NCBI RefSeq assembly: GCF_000764305.2
Contig: NW_025939222.1
Span: 1 to 64,000 of the forward strand
DNA length: 64,000 bases
Source: Hyalella azteca
Lineage: Eukaryota > Arthropoda > Malacostraca > Amphipoda > Hyalellidae
Direction of reading: 5' to 3'
A model generated the notes under the pieces. It did not search any database, was not told the DNA's origin, and worked only from the letters and a program-made list of their open reading frames with translations. The position numbers and the translations under genes are program-made. Positions 12,664 to 24,819 of the stretch are shown piece after piece (position 1 is the first letter of the stretch; each line of letters starts with the position of its first letter).

Positions 12664-14590
12664 TCACTGAATATACTCGTAATACTCAATCCATGAGTGA
12701 CCAGATATCAAAAAATCGTCCTTATAGATATCCACGAGCCCATCCAGCTGTGCTCGGGAGAGTTGACTATAATGTTCACGCACCTGCGCACTATAGTTGT
12801 GCTCCGACGAATGCTCATGTTTTAATGGATAATTTTGTAGCCCTTCCACCTGCAAACAAGAATTAGGTATTGTAATATCATGTTAAACTATAGGAATGCG
12901 CCAAAATATTTGATGCACTATCAAATTCTATGCGCTCTATAACATTAACATATTTAAATAAATTTTTTCATGTTAAAGTTAGATCTGAAACTCATCACCT
13001 ATCTTGAACCTTGTATTTCACCACGCTCGTCACATTTTATTTACGAACGGCGAAACAGCGTCCTCCCTCCGTGTGCATTCTGTTTGTAAAAAAATCCTTA
13101 TTATCCATTTAAAGAAATATTTTTTGCATTCCTGCCTCAAAACAAGGTACTCACATGATTCAAAAGGAAGTTTTGTTCCTCGGCGATGTTTTCAAATGCA
13201 AGAACGTAAGTGAAGTTCACTTGGCACAACGAACAGAAGAGTGTGTAGGGCTGCCAATGTTCATCCAACATTTTGCCGGCAGCGTACTGTTCTAAAATAT
13301 AGTCCACGTATTGAGGAAACGTTGGGAAGCATGGCTTAGAAGTTCTTCTTTTCTGTTTTGTCATTTTGCAGCGAACTGAGTGATAATATCTTTCTTCTTT
13401 GCCTGCGATCTTGTCGAGATAGCTAGATAGAATTCTTTGGAAAGGCTCTCTAAGAATAACGAAAGAAGTGTACGACGGGTCGTTGAGAACTTCTTGTAAG
13501 TCTTGCATGGAAGGGCGTGGATATGCTGTTTTACGAGCCAGCTCGACTTCGGAGTTCTTTCTCACATTCGGATTTTTACCTGCCAGTGTAAGGAAGTACG
13601 CAAACCACGAAGACGAAGCTGATTTGAAAATACTGCACCATACAATTTTAAACTCCCTGTTTATCAAGAACTCTTTGTGGTTCAGAGGCACGGTTTGGGC
13701 ACGGTTGCTGACTTCATGTTTACAAACTCGATTCATGAACTTTTTTCTTGTTAGAAACAGTAATTGCATTTCTTCTACGTTCTCGCGTCCATCTTCATGA
13801 GTGATGAAGTCAGACCCGCGATACAGCCACACGCCGAGTTCGGGGTTGCTGCGGTTATCTTGCTGTTCTTCCTGTACGATTAGACCCAAATGCTGTGTAT
13901 CCTGGAACAGAATAATCACATCATGTACGTAAATTATGAGTGTCTCTTTTTTCTTTCTATATTTATGTGATCAGATCATTATACTATAGGTTAATTCGAT
14001 CATCGAGTGCCTAACCTAATTTTAAGTATATTTCGGAGCTCTCGTGTCCTGTAAGTTCATCCGCCAATCATTGACGGCCTTTCAATTCAAATCCACCAAT
14101 CACTGACAAGAAAATAGAGCTTAACTACTTACGTTCACTTAGCGCGTTTTGAAAGTATGGCCCCTGCTCTTCAGTTCAAATCTTTGTTTCATGATAAGAA
14201 CAAACATTTCAATCTGTGCAGATAAATTTAATGACAATTTTTCGCGTGATGGTTAAAAATACGAAGTTTGAGTCTGTTGCAGCAATCATTAATGACGTTC
14301 GTTGATTTACGGCTCATTGACTCAAGTATTCATTGGAGAATAATATCATACAACTATTATGGACGCCGGATGAACACAGTTAAATTATAAAGTAAACTTA
14401 ATCCTTGTATTATATTTGTCTTAAAGAAAAACTGAGAAAGTTATTTTAATAACGGTTTTTAATCAACTCCGAATCAATGAACCTTTCATCTCACCTGGTT
14501 AGGTCCGTCCACCATAATTGTCATCAGAACGGTGACCACTAAAATCGTGCATAGTACAAAGCGTGTCAACCTCAACAGCTGTCTGGCCAT
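12664..14590 (-). CDS. Carbohydrate sulfotransferase, Sulfotransfer_2 family (CHST11/13/14-like), three exons
   Basis: It is predicted to be a Golgi type II membrane enzyme that moves sulfate from PAPS to a glycan hydroxyl, as chondroitin/dermatan 4-O-sulfotransferases do. Minus-strand exons are 14590-14495, 13901-13155 and 12849-12664, all phase 0 with good GT/AG sites, giving 342 aa (CHST11-type enzymes are about 350). Residues 10-27 (RFVLCTILVVTVLMTIMV) form the signal anchor after a short basic tail. The 5'-phosphosulfate loop is CSIFKSASSSW at about residue 121; the usual Pro before Lys is replaced, but Lys and Ser are kept. The 3'-phosphate motif is REPFQRILSSYLDK at about 183. Exon 3 ends with the family C-terminus (REHYSQLSRAQLDGLVDIYKDDF). 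The acceptor sugar cannot be told from sequence. Intron 1 holds a MITE copy. Confidence 0.88.
14051..14164. mobile_element. MITE copy, GGCCATACTTTCAAAA-type end (left end lost)
   Basis: About 110 bp closely match 53640-53749, including CCAATCATTGACGGCCTTTC, CACCAATCA and the right end AGCGCGTTTTGAAAGTATGGCC. The left inverted end seen in the other copy is missing. It lies in intron 1 of the sulfotransferase gene. Confidence 0.6.
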
Positions 14591-14599
14591 TGTAACATT

Positions 14600-17155
14600 G
14601 TACTGTATTGCATTGATAAGTTCTTGGTAACACGGCCTCCCTACTGCATTGATTCATCCGTATTACCACGGCTCCTAATCACTCCTGATAACCGGCGGCT
14701 AAATTTATTTCGTGGCCTTTGATGCGCCACCGGCAACTGCGGTGCACATCAATTATCTTATTATTTTCCTGGACCAAGTAATTACGCCATTTGCACTCCC
14801 AATTTTAATACGATGTGATCGTTTATTTTTTTAAATTTGAATAGATTTAAAGTGAAATATTGAATTCAGATTTCACACTAAATTCAATGTTTTATCTGTG
14901 TTGTTATGAAGATAACTAATATTAGTTGTGGATTAAATCTGGCATGTTCCTATAGAGTTGGTACAATGCTATGAGGCAATGCAATCTCATTAAGTGAAAC
15001 AATCGTATAAGATGGTGCAATTCCATTAGGTGGTACGATGCTATTATACCAGATGGTGCGATCCCATATGGCGATGTAAGCCTACAAGGTGGTGTTCCGG
15101 ATACACGTTTATGCGCCTCCAGATTTATTATATTTATACCTTAACCTGAGGACAAGGATTTTTAAACTAATGCGTGTGGGATAAGTAAGACACCATCTGC
15201 CTACATAACTTATCTTAATACGGGGTGGTTATACATTAGTAATACTATTCAGGTATAGGCTAAGAATTCGACCGTTAGGACGGAGTAGCTCGAACGCATG
15301 TTCGAGTTACTCGATGTGATTGTTAGTTACTGGGGGCCTTGCTAAGTTTCCCAGCCATTTATAAACTTCGTACTTCCGTTCACCGGGTTCTTCTTGTCCT
15401 CGTTACACATACTCAGCAAGCTCTCAGTGACTCAGTGTACTCAAAGTTAACTAGGTCTGCTGGATATACACATGAGAATTTGTACCCTAAAACTACTCTC
15501 GGACACCCCCCCCCCCTGGGAGAAGATCGTCCTCGATCTTAATCAAAACCAAGAGAACATTAGGATTGATCTATTTGCTCACACCGAGGCACTGCAATTA
15601 AATATATTGAGTTTGAATGTATATGTCATGTACATTAATGATCGGTGATCTTAATTTAATTAGGCAGCAAAGAAAATTGCTTGTACAAAATTGTGCATCT
15701 TCCTCTTAATCATAAAATTATAATGATATGATCGCACCAGAATTGTCAAACAAGAAAATCAATATTAGCAAGGGTCTGTTTCAGTAATTTTATTACTTTG
15801 CTAAAGTAAATACCAGCAAACTAACCGACATGTTGGCTTGAATAATGGATTAGCTACAGCTAATATAATCGGAATAAGTTTTCACTCTTTAATTTGACAA
15901 TAATTTTATGAGTAGGTACACTTGATAATAGTTGTTTAAAATCATTTGATCCGCGTGCTTTGAAAATTCAGTGCAGATTATTGATATTAATGCAATTATT
16001 GCAATTATTTATGGTCTTTTCACTCTTGCATAACTCCCGCAAAACTCGTGTACGACGTGAAATTTAATTTATAGTGAAGCTTTACTTCGTCATTATTATA
16101 CATTCATGTATTATACATCCATATCCAGTACATCCAGTATTATACATCCATATTTATATATATAGGGCATTTAGGTTAGTTATGCCAGGTCTTGGTGGCA
16201 GATACTCAGATCTCTCAATCTCTGAATTATTAAAATTCAATTAAATAATTTAGCCCTATTTATCTCATATTGATTGTTGAAGGGCAGCAATTATTCATAA
16301 TATTTATTTCAACTATAGGGATGAAATGACATATTAATCAAGAATCATACAATGATGATAACAATAGGAAATCATTATGCGAGATGAATCCCTCGTCAGA
16401 CGTCAAATGTAAAATAGATTTTGTTCGATTGTACGTCATTAACATAGTATCGGTTATACGTCGCTTGCGCATTGTAGCGTCGCTGCGTATTTTTATAAAT
16501 ATAATGGCTGATTATAATACGGGTCCATGTAATCTCTCATTAAAAATTACCTTGTTTGAACCTTTATATGACGTTATAACAGTAAGCATCAATAATACGT
16601 CTGGTTCATCATTGGCTCGGGCATTCAACAATATACGCTTTGCCAATGCATATATTCATCAATGCACGTTCCGTAAACCCCGCATTTGTCAACGGATACA
16701 TTCGTCAATGCACGTATCCGTAGATACACGTGTCCGTCTACTCTATACAATTATTTGTCAATGCACGTACCCATCGTTCAAGGACGTTTCCATTGCTTTT
16801 TCACAGCCTTCAAGTGTAGGTTCACGTGTTGCGCGAAGCACTTCTGAACACTATTCTTTAGGATATAGTTGTTGTACATGCGTTATATAGTTAGTTGTCT
16901 TTCTACGGAAGCTGTCGACTCAGACAGACATCTAAAGCTGTCCTCTCAGCGTTTGAGGCAAGTTCTCAGTGATACAGTGGGTTCATAGCTAATTAGGTCT
17001 GCTGGTAAACATACGAGGATTTGTATCCACAATCTAATCGCGGACAGTGGCACGATCTAATGAGGTGGCACGATCTTATGTGGTGGCTCAATCCAATAAA
17101 ATGGTACGATCATCTATGGTGGCACGATTATATGATATGGTATGAATAGAATAGA
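14600..17155. other. Intergenic with degenerate GGTGGCACGATCC-type repeats
   Basis: 14940-15080 and 17045-17145 hold degenerate roughly 20 bp repeats built on GGTGGCACGATCCTATAA. A diverged dispersed repeat occurs twice, near 15390-15510 and 16945-17050, sharing TTAACTAGGTCTGCTGG-like sequence. A 168-codon open frame at 16384-16890 has internal near-repeats (TCAATGCACGT) and no family resemblance, so I do not call it a gene. Confidence 0.45.
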
Positions 17156-17159
17156 ATAG

Positions 17160-17665
17160 AAGTGTCGGCGCTGAAGAAATAGGCCCATGGCCTGTTGCCG
17201 ATTCTTGAACTTTTCGTGACTTGATTCACAAGGGATCCGGCCTTTGCAACCCGATCTTTCCATAACTGACGATTGATTGTGATAGCTGCTGGACTTACTG
17301 CCTGGTCCGTAATTTGCTAGGCATTTTAAGACTGAACATATGCTCCTGCATAGCTTCGTCTAGTCTTATTGCCTGGTCCGTAATTTGCTAGGCATTTTAA
17401 GACTGAACATATGCTCCTGCATAGCTTCGTCTAGTCTGTTTTTGAAGATGATCGTTTTTGAAGATGATCTCCTATATGATCGTGATCCTTGCACGATATA
17501 ATGAGGTGGCACGATCCAATGACGCGGTACGATCCTAAGTGGTGACGCGATCCATTGAGGTGATACTATCCTATAAGTTGGTTTGATCCGATCTCCTGCC
17601 AACAAATCCAAAAAGGTATAAGAATCGGCCACAGCCCATAGCCTATTCATCAGCGCCGACACTGC
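17160..17665 (-). mobile_element. Non-LTR retrotransposon 3' fragments, two in inverted arrangement
   Basis: On the minus strand a frame ending at 17366 reads FKNRLDEAMQEHMF, the typical C-terminus of CR1/Jockey-type reverse transcriptase ORFs. It is followed by a 3' UTR ending in AAGAATCGGCAACAGGCC and CAGCGCCGACAC, then a pentanucleotide tail (TTCTA)n near 17150. A second copy of the 3' terminus lies in the opposite orientation at 17616-17662, so the two ends form an inverted repeat. A 65-70 bp piece, including the ORF end, is tandemly duplicated at about 17305-17437. It is homologous to the element at 63.26 kb. Confidence 0.65.
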
Positions 17666-17689
17666 TTTTATGCCGTGCTAAAGAAGAGA

Positions 17690-19335
17690 TGGGGTTATTA
17701 AGCGCAACATTGGTAATGGATTAAATTTCCAGAACTGGAGGCTCTTTGTGGTCTGTTGTCTCGCTTGCATCAATTGTGCCAATCGCTAAATTGGTTCGGG
17801 ACCAACCGGACCATATAGCAGCGCAGCTATAACTTATACACACTTAAATGATGAGAATATCCAACTAACTATCCCGAGCTACTGCTCTTATTCAAGCAAT
17901 ACAACAATCTCTGCTTTCAAGCTACTGCTTTTTACTGGGTTGCGTAGAAGTCAAATCTTTCGATTTCTTTTAATCTCTATTTAATGGAATGTTATAATAA
18001 ACTATGTAAAAATTGAAAAGTTTGATTTATAGGCTCTCGGATAAACAGCAACAACGTATTTTAAGGGAATTTTTTTGTGGAATTTGATCCTACCGTGTCC
18101 GTGAAATTTCTTTCCCGTATAACTCATTCTCGGCGTTATGTGATTTTATTGAGTAATAGATTATTTACGCAGACTTCGAAAATAAGAGTCTCACCTTGCA
18201 CGGTTATCTGTTTTTAAGGATAATAAAGTGATTCATTATTTAAAAGATAAGGCTGAAACATTCCTATGTGCACCCTTTCAGAGCTCCGCTAATCATACCA
18301 ACTGAGCTACACTTCCGTCGAGCAGTAGCTTTTGTTGGGGTTATTCTGTTCGTCGTTTATTTCAAGTCGACAAGCAAGTATAGTTATACGAGTGGGCGTT
18401 TTCTAACTCAGACTTGTACGTAGGCTCTACGAGCTTCAAGTTGTATTTTGCAGTTTCGTGTATATGATCCAGGCTAGAAAAATATGTTTAATATAATAGG
18501 CATAAATTATTTAACATACGTTGAATTATTTGGGCGGGAGAAATTCAACAATCAATCTCTACATTAACATACGTTGAATTATCTGGTACCATCAGCTAGA
18601 CATTTTCTCTGCATATCAATTCAACAACAAATATGTTTGAGTTGTTCGAACTTTTCAATTGCGGGTCATAGCGTAATTTTATTAAGATATGACGTTCTTG
18701 TATTGTAATGGAGAATTCAGAATATCGGATTTGTGTTCGATCTCATCAGCGAATCTTGTGAGTGGTTTCCATTTTGGTGCTTATTTGCAAAAACTGCGTA
18801 CTTGCTCATTCATAGAGCCCGGCGGCTCTTTTCATATTTATTCCACACAAATAAGTAATTATAGTCTCTTTTTAATTCCCGTCCTATTCTAGCATACCAC
18901 TGATTTTCAAGTTAAAAGATTTTCTGCATTGTATCTATGCAATTAATTCTTGATTTTTCATATTAATGTTGTGTTTACTTATTTCAGTTATTTTCGCTCT
19001 TTTTGGCATTTCATTTGACTTGAGGTTGATATAAATTTTCTAGTTGCAGAGCATGCTTGGAATTATATCTATTTCTTGTTGTCATGCGCAGTTTCGCTGG
19101 TGTGTATACACTTGATGCATATGATACATTGTATTATCCGCATCTATGATTGTATAGATAAAAAACAATTATTGGAAATTACAATTCACACAGTTGCAGT
19201 TTTAAATTTTATCCTTACAGATTTAATTCACTTAATTTGCATCACAATTCAAAGCTGTTCCACTGACAACACAATTTCTCTCGTGGACTCGCGACGGGCT
19301 CAGCGCCTGCTCTCAGAGACCGTATACTCGGCTAT
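17690..19335. other. No gene recognised
   Basis: AT-rich sequence. A tRNA A-box-like stretch (minus strand, TAGCTCAGTTGG near 18300) has no matching B box and no acceptor stem. No coding signal is seen. Confidence 0.4.
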
Positions 19336-19339
19336 GCCA

Positions 19340-19690
19340 AACAGCCACTGACACGTGGAGGCTCTCCTCACTCACATCCACACCTCTGTCATGCCGACAC
19401 TGACATGTGGTGGCTCTCTTCACTCACATCCACACCTCTGTCATGCCGACACTGACACGTGGTGGCTCTCTTCACTCACATCCACGCCGCTGTCATGCCG
19501 ACACTGACACGTGGTGACTGCCACTGACACGTGATGCACGATTTACGTCCACTGCTCTGACAGGCTGCCACTGACACGTGGTGCACGATTTACTTCCACT
19601 GCTCTGCTAGGCTGCCACTGACACGTGGTGCACGATTTACTTCCACTGCTCTGCTAGGCTGCCACTGACACGTGGTGCGCAGACTCATAT
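19340..19690. repeat. Compound minisatellite around TGCCACTGACACGTGGTG
   Basis: A first part has about 57 bp units (GACACTGACACGTGGTGGCT ... CATCCACACCTCTGTCATGC). A second part has about 46 bp units (GCCACTGACACGTGGTGCAC followed by GATTTACTTCCACTGC). Both share the ACTGACACGTGGTG core. Confidence 0.88.
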
Positions 19691-20260
19691 CCATTCACCT
19701 GAACAGAAGGAATCACCCCATTGAGGGAATGGTTCCGTATCGTGGTTCAGTGATAACGCGAATCTCACTTATCTGGGGAGACTTGGGGAGTTATATAACG
19801 GGTTCATTATTCTTAAAGGTTTCATTACTCGCAAATTTGGAGCATGGATCGAAATGAAATGGGAAAGATCTAACCCATAGTCTTTTCCTTTCTTCTGAGG
19901 CTTATGTGATTGATTGATTTCTTCTGAGGCCACTGTGATGCGAGTTAATAGACTTCTTAAAAGACAATAAAAAATTTGCCATAACTAATACAAGACTTCA
20001 TACCCTGAACTTTATTTTACGTCATTGTTCAAGAAAAATGCGGGAGTGCGCCTACTTACTCTTACAATTTATCGATCAGCAGACAAAATATGTTTGGTTT
20101 TTATCTAGTGACGAAAACAAGTAGCTATCGTCAGCTGTACTGATAATAATAATCAGAGGCTCGTTGCAGGCTCTGACCTTCAATCTTAGTGACTAATTTT
20201 GCTCCTGCAGAACTTTTATTCCCTCTGATGTTTATTGATGCCCTCCCTGCACTCATTTTT

Positions 20261-20385
20261 AGCGCATTTTCTCATTTATGGAAAAAATGCACTATTGTGC
20301 TCGCCATGTCCGTCCGTCCGTCTGTCTGTCAGTCTGTCCGTCCGTCTGTCCGTGACCTCAAGTTTTCGTCGACGAGAAAATGCGC
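20261..20385. mobile_element. Small palindromic-end MITE with GTCC/GTCT core, copy 2
   Basis: The ends are AGCGCATTTTCTC and GAGAAAATGCGCT. The internal microsatellite (GTCCGTCTGTCT) is longer than in the copy at 3868-3968, and flanking homology continues to about 20430. Confidence 0.65.
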
Positions 20386-20985
20386 TCTCTGTTACTCACT
20401 GCAGTGAGTACTGAGTTACATTTTTTTCAAATTCTCTGCTACTCATGTTCACGTTGTATGAATACGAGTATTTCTGGCCACCTATACTACTCAATTGTAA
20501 AATTTTTTAATAAAACATTTATTATTAGAATTTTTCAATGTTTTTTGTGTATAAATTTTTATTGTCTATTTTCCTTTTTCAATTAGTCTTTTCATTAACG
20601 TTTGAATGAAGTATCGCTAGCTCCCTTCATCGAGCTAATTTCACCATCCCATATGCATCAATGATGAATGATGATTTATTTATATCCCATATGCATCAAT
20701 GAACGCGGAAAATCCTATGGATTTTATCTGAAGATTTTACATGCATTCTTTCCATTTTTGAACTGATGGTGGGGCTGTTTACCGAAATGTTTGAAGATAT
20801 GATGAATTGTGTTGGTCAATTTATTTATTTTGTACCTTTTCGTAAACATTGCCTCACTTTGAATTGGTCAGTTTTTGTAATTCACAATGCTCCTCGATCT
20901 ATCGAAAATTTTAAGGTATAACTAATGATGCAAACTCTGGATCGAATCAGCAACCGTTTGTACGGTTGTCTGGAACAGAAGTGTT

Positions 20986-21280
20986 TCTTTAGAGGCAGGC
21001 ACAATGCATCAAACACCTAAGTCTCTTATATCAACTCGAATGGTTTGCTTTCACAGATGGCTTTGGGAGCAGCGTCCTCTGGCACTTATAATAGGTTCCT
21101 GTTATCCTGAAGCAACGCACGAGAGAAGACAGGGTATCTTTAGAGGCAGGCACCATACATCAAACACCTAAGTCTCTTATATCAACTCGAATGGTTTGCT
21201 TTCACAGATGGCTTTGGGAGTAGCGTCCTCTGGCACTTATAATAGGTTCCTGTTATCTTGAAGCAACGCAGGGTAAACAC
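20986..21280. repeat. Direct tandem duplication, about 151 bp unit
   Basis: Two copies begin TCTTTAGAGGCAGGCAC at 20986 and 21137. Both run through ATCAACTCGAATGGTTTGC to GGTTCCTGTTATC and differ at only a few positions, which indicates a recent duplication. No coding frame spans it. Confidence 0.9.
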
Positions 21281-21472
21281 GAGAAGCAATAGCAGGAGCT
21301 CGCATTCAAGATGTAAACTGCCGACGATGAAATAGGCCAAGGAAAATTATAAAAAATGTTTTTTTTTTTACATGAGAATATGAGCCGTAGGTCTTCTTTT
21401 GTTCAATCAAATCCACGCCTATAAGATCCTACGTGAAATATCCTCTTGTATATTTTTGACCCTTTGGTGCCA

Positions 21473-21620
21473 GTTAAAAGGCAAGTTGTTATATGGAGAA
21501 TTTTATTAAATCTTATGTTACTTTCCTTGCATGCAAATAATTTCTCAATAGCATAACTCGTCTTCAGACCTGCTCTCTTTACTGCTCTCTATTTTGGCCT
21601 ACTTTGCCTATCCATAGGTC
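21473..21620. other. Source of the 148 bp copy found after the adapter at 25.5 kb
   Basis: This stretch is identical over its full length to 25513-25660. See the adapter feature; the downstream copy is best explained as misassembled mate-pair read sequence. Confidence 0.95.
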
Positions 21621-22216
21621 GCCTCTAGAAACATTTGCATTGGTTGACGTTTCAATGCAACTTTGTTCCGGCCGGGCCCTCAATTTCGCTTGCAGCCAAC
21701 ACGCGAGGAAGACAGAGAACCTCTGTGACAACCGATAATGTCAGTAGGAAGACAATGAGATTTCACTTCTCTCGCATAAAAGAAGCTTTTTATTGAGAAA
21801 TGAAAATTATCTGAATCGATATTCCTCGCGACAGATCCAGAAACTCTTTTATTACAAGCTACAAGTTAAATATTTAACGGCTTCAATACCAGAAAGAATC
21901 CTAATCATGCGCATGACTCTCAACATTCGTCTCTGCCCGTTTAAAATTTTCTTGAAAATTCGAAAATTTTGGATGCTGCTGAACCTGACTTCGTTGCGAG
22001 TCATATATTCTTCATTCAGGTACCTATACAGTAATAATGATTGCTCATACGCGTTGTGTGAGCAGCGACTGGCTGATGAAGAACATGCGGCGGGCTGAGC
22101 AGCAGACGCGCGCCGCGGCGCCAGCCTCAAGCAGCGACTAATGACCGTGAGTGAAGGATTAAGGATACAATCGTATTGTGTTTGATACAAAATTTGTATT
22201 CTGTATTGTTACTTAA

Positions 22217-22434
22217 CCCTCTACCGCCTGACTTGAGTAAGCGGAGCAATATTGTCATTCAAGTCTACACAAGAAGTGAGTGCAAATGACTTACAATGAT
22301 GGTTGCCGCCACGTACAATAACTTCAACTGTTCTCTGTTGCGTACAAACGTCATCAGGTTGCTACACTCAATAGTTTACGTATAATTTAACTTGAAATTT
22401 ATGTTCCCGGAAAGTGACATACGGCGGTCAAGGG
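22217..22434. mobile_element. piggyBac-type MITE with TTAA target duplications
   Basis: A 218 bp element flanked by TTAA at both ends (22213-22216 and 22435-22438). The terminal inverted repeats are CCCTCTACCGCC and GGCGGTCAAGGG. TTAA duplications with CCCT-type ends are characteristic of piggyBac. It has no coding capacity. A second copy in the opposite orientation lies at 42668-44198. Confidence 0.85.
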
Positions 22435-22559
22435 TTAACATCGGTGTACTTATCTTATCATGATACTCATCAGGAGCTGTGCGTGAGCACCGTGATTTCT
22501 GACATCGCCACATTCACGACCCGTCTCAGGGGCTGCCTTTTTGCCTCGTTCTCATATTG

Positions 22560-22782
22560 CCGGTTGAATGGCCGGAAGACACCCGGAATCGATTCCTGGG
22601 GTACCGGTGATCAAACTGGAGATCCGAGAAATGAGATCCGGGAGTCCCTAGAGTTCCTGGAGGCTGTGGCCATAATCCGGCTTGGTCGAAAAAATTATTC
22701 AACATGTTGAATAATTTTGCCGGTACGCCAGGAACCATAAAAATCCGGAACCCAACCTGCTCTTCCGATGCTATGTGAGAAC
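22560..22782. other. CCGG-rich segment, possible collagen-like remnant (left part)
   Basis: The sequence is dominated by CCGG and GGxxxxCCxGG spacing. In one + frame it gives PGVPRVPGG and later GTPG. Because CCGG is self-complementary, the minus strand also yields PPGTLGTPG. It continues after the hAT insertion at 24230-24330 (RPGDQPGVPGG) and 24580-24800. Stops and frame breaks exclude a working gene. A decayed triple-helix gene or an unrelated CCGG repeat are both possible. Confidence 0.3.
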
Positions 22783-24221
22783 CAGGGCTCCCAGCGCTGG
22801 GTTTTTCCACCCAGATCTGGGTTTTTTGGCCGTCACCTGGGTGTCTGGGTGGATTTTTCTTTTAATTGGCAAAATCTGGGTTTTTTCGTTAAGGAAGTTA
22901 ATTTTAGCCAATAATATAATTGAAATATTCTCAATGACTTAAATTTGTTTATGCAGTAAATACATAATGAATGGAGCAACGATCTAACCGTCAGACTGTA
23001 TATTTTCCCTAGCTGAGAGATGGTACTGGTATTGTATGCGTTCATTACCAGTATTGAACGCGTTCATTACCAGTCAAAGCAACGGTTCCCAACTTCTCGG
23101 CGCACACTGCACAGTACCGCGCTCGAATTGACAAGTGACAAGTTATAGTAGTGTCGTGCGTTACGTTGAGCTTACTGTTGCTTTTGTACCTTTGAACATT
23201 GATCGTTTTAAACATTGAGTTTCAATCAGAAAATTTCAGACTTCATGCGTTATATTCTATGGTGTATTCTGAATAAAATGACATTTTGAGTTAATTCATC
23301 AGAGAAGAGGCCATTCAATCCACAAGTGCTTCATATATTGATCCAAGTGATAAATCATTACATGAGCATGTAACCGATTTATATTTGGGTGGACGTTGCA
23401 TGAGAGAGTTATATTTGCTTCCAATCGGGGAAAATCACGTTAGATTTTAAACGGATTGTTTGAAATTCTTAGTTAAATTCAATGAGTTGTGCTTACAAAT
23501 AAAAAAAAAGATTCCCGTTAGAAGAAGATGGCATTGTTGCAAATTTACATATATTAGATCCCGCTGCCTCAAGAGATATTACTAAATCTCCCAGTTCCAT
23601 AGTGAACGTAGCACAGAATTTTCCCCATCTTATTCCTGAGGATGTTCTTGACAAACTCGACGATGAATGGAGGCTCTTTCGGCAGTTTAGCGATGTATCT
23701 TTAAACTACACTTCAGTCCTTGGCTTCTGGCATTCACTGCGTAACATTAAAGACGGGATGAATCAACCAAAGTATAGAACTCTGTCTAGTTTTATGATAA
23801 ATCTAACTATGTTGCCTCACTCATCCGCTTGTGTTGAAAGGATTTTTTTTTGCTCGTTAACCACGTTAAAACGAAGCAAACAAACTCGCTTAAAACTGAG
23901 ACAGTGACAGACAGATTATTAGCACGGCAGTTTCTTGCGAGGAAGCAACAGAATTGCTACACATGGAAGCCGAAACAAGAGTTGGTGAAAGACGTTGTAG
24001 ATGGAACCTGCTTCCATATGATATGAACAGCGTCCTAAACAAAAAAAAAACAGAGAGAACATCAATTTAGCAGCAGGCGAATACTTATAATTCCACCAGA
24101 AGTAAGTAAAATTACAATGTTTTTGATGAAATTCGTCGTCTGGGTTTTTTTCCCACGAAATCTGCAGAATCTGGGTGTTTTTCAGCAACCATCTAAGTTT
24201 TTCTCAAATTGTTGGCGGGCT
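22783..24221 (+). pseudogene. Decayed hAT transposon with transposase C-terminus
   Basis: The + frame from about 23517 to 23907 reads into LTMLPHSSACVERIF, the signature of the hAT C-terminal dimerisation domain (LPxSSAxVERxFS). A frameshift near 23860 moves the rest into another frame, which continues TVTDRLLARQFLARKQ and then QELVKDVVDG, as in related transposases; a stop follows. Upstream frames are broken. Subterminal CTGGGTTTTTT motifs occur at both sides. Flanks GTGAGAAC (22775-22782) and CCGAGAAC (24222-24229) fit a diverged 8 bp target duplication. The left end CAGGGCTCCCAG is hAT-like; the right end matches it poorly. Confidence 0.7.
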
Positions 24222-24229
24222 CCGAGAAC

Positions 24230-24810
24230 TCAACCGGCACGGCCGGGGGACCAGCCTGGAGTACCGGGAGGGGTGAAATCGACCCAAAAAAGCCGCAAAT
24301 TCTGGTTATATGGGTTGCAGTGGCTAGAAATCCACAATATTATTTATCAAAATTAACTTACCAATTCTATAGCAATTCTGTTGTCTTGTAAAGCCTTGGC
24401 CATGTGTACATACTCTCCCATTATGTTGACAGCCTCTGTCAATATGACTATCCTCTGTCTCTGGCTTGCCACGATGTTGCCCGATCTGTTGTGCTGCTTG
24501 AAATGATGAAACCATACACACACCTGGACTTTCTATAGGAAACAGGGGAAGGGGCGGGCCTAAATATGCATAACTTGAATGGAATACCGGGAAAAAGCCG
24601 GGCCTATACCCTGGTTTTACGGCAGTTCTTACTGCTCAAACGGCTCTACCTGCTGTTTTACCGTTTTTTCCGGGAATTCCGATGATCTACCTGGAAATGC
24701 GGGCGGCATACGGGACTACCGGCAGGCTCCCGGGAGTACCGGGAATACGTTGCCAGCCGGTATAGCGGTATTGCAGGATTTCCCGGCTACTGAAGCCGAA
24801 AATCCACTAC
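24230..24810. other. CCGG-rich segment (right part) around a candidate minus exon
   Basis: This continues the pre-insertion sequence: GGAGTACCGGGAGG at 24258 and many GGGAxTxCCGG units at 24580-24790. No intact frame. Confidence 0.3.
24362..24493 (-). CDS. Candidate orphan exon, unknown protein
   Basis: On the minus strand a 132 bp open segment (44 codons) is bounded by an acceptor (TTTCAAGCAG, just above 24493) and a near-consensus donor (TTG|GTAAGT at 24361). It encodes a helix-prone, charged peptide containing RQRIVILTEAVNIMGEY and ALQDNRIAIEL. I do not recognise the family, and no partner exons were found on the minus strand nearby. It could be a captured or relict exon, or chance. Confidence 0.3.
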
Positions 24811-24819
24811 AATAAAAAT

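Noticed and set aside
13468..13800. 110-codon + frame
   Set aside because: Antisense shadow of the sulfotransferase exon 2, which carries the real family motifs.
16384..16890. 168-codon open frame on +
   Set aside because: It contains internal degenerate nucleotide repeats, lacks family resemblance and has no splice or promoter context, so it is probably chance.
18250..18325. tRNA gene on the minus strand
   Set aside because: It has an A-box-like TAGCTCAGTTGG but no B box, acceptor stem or anticodon arm.
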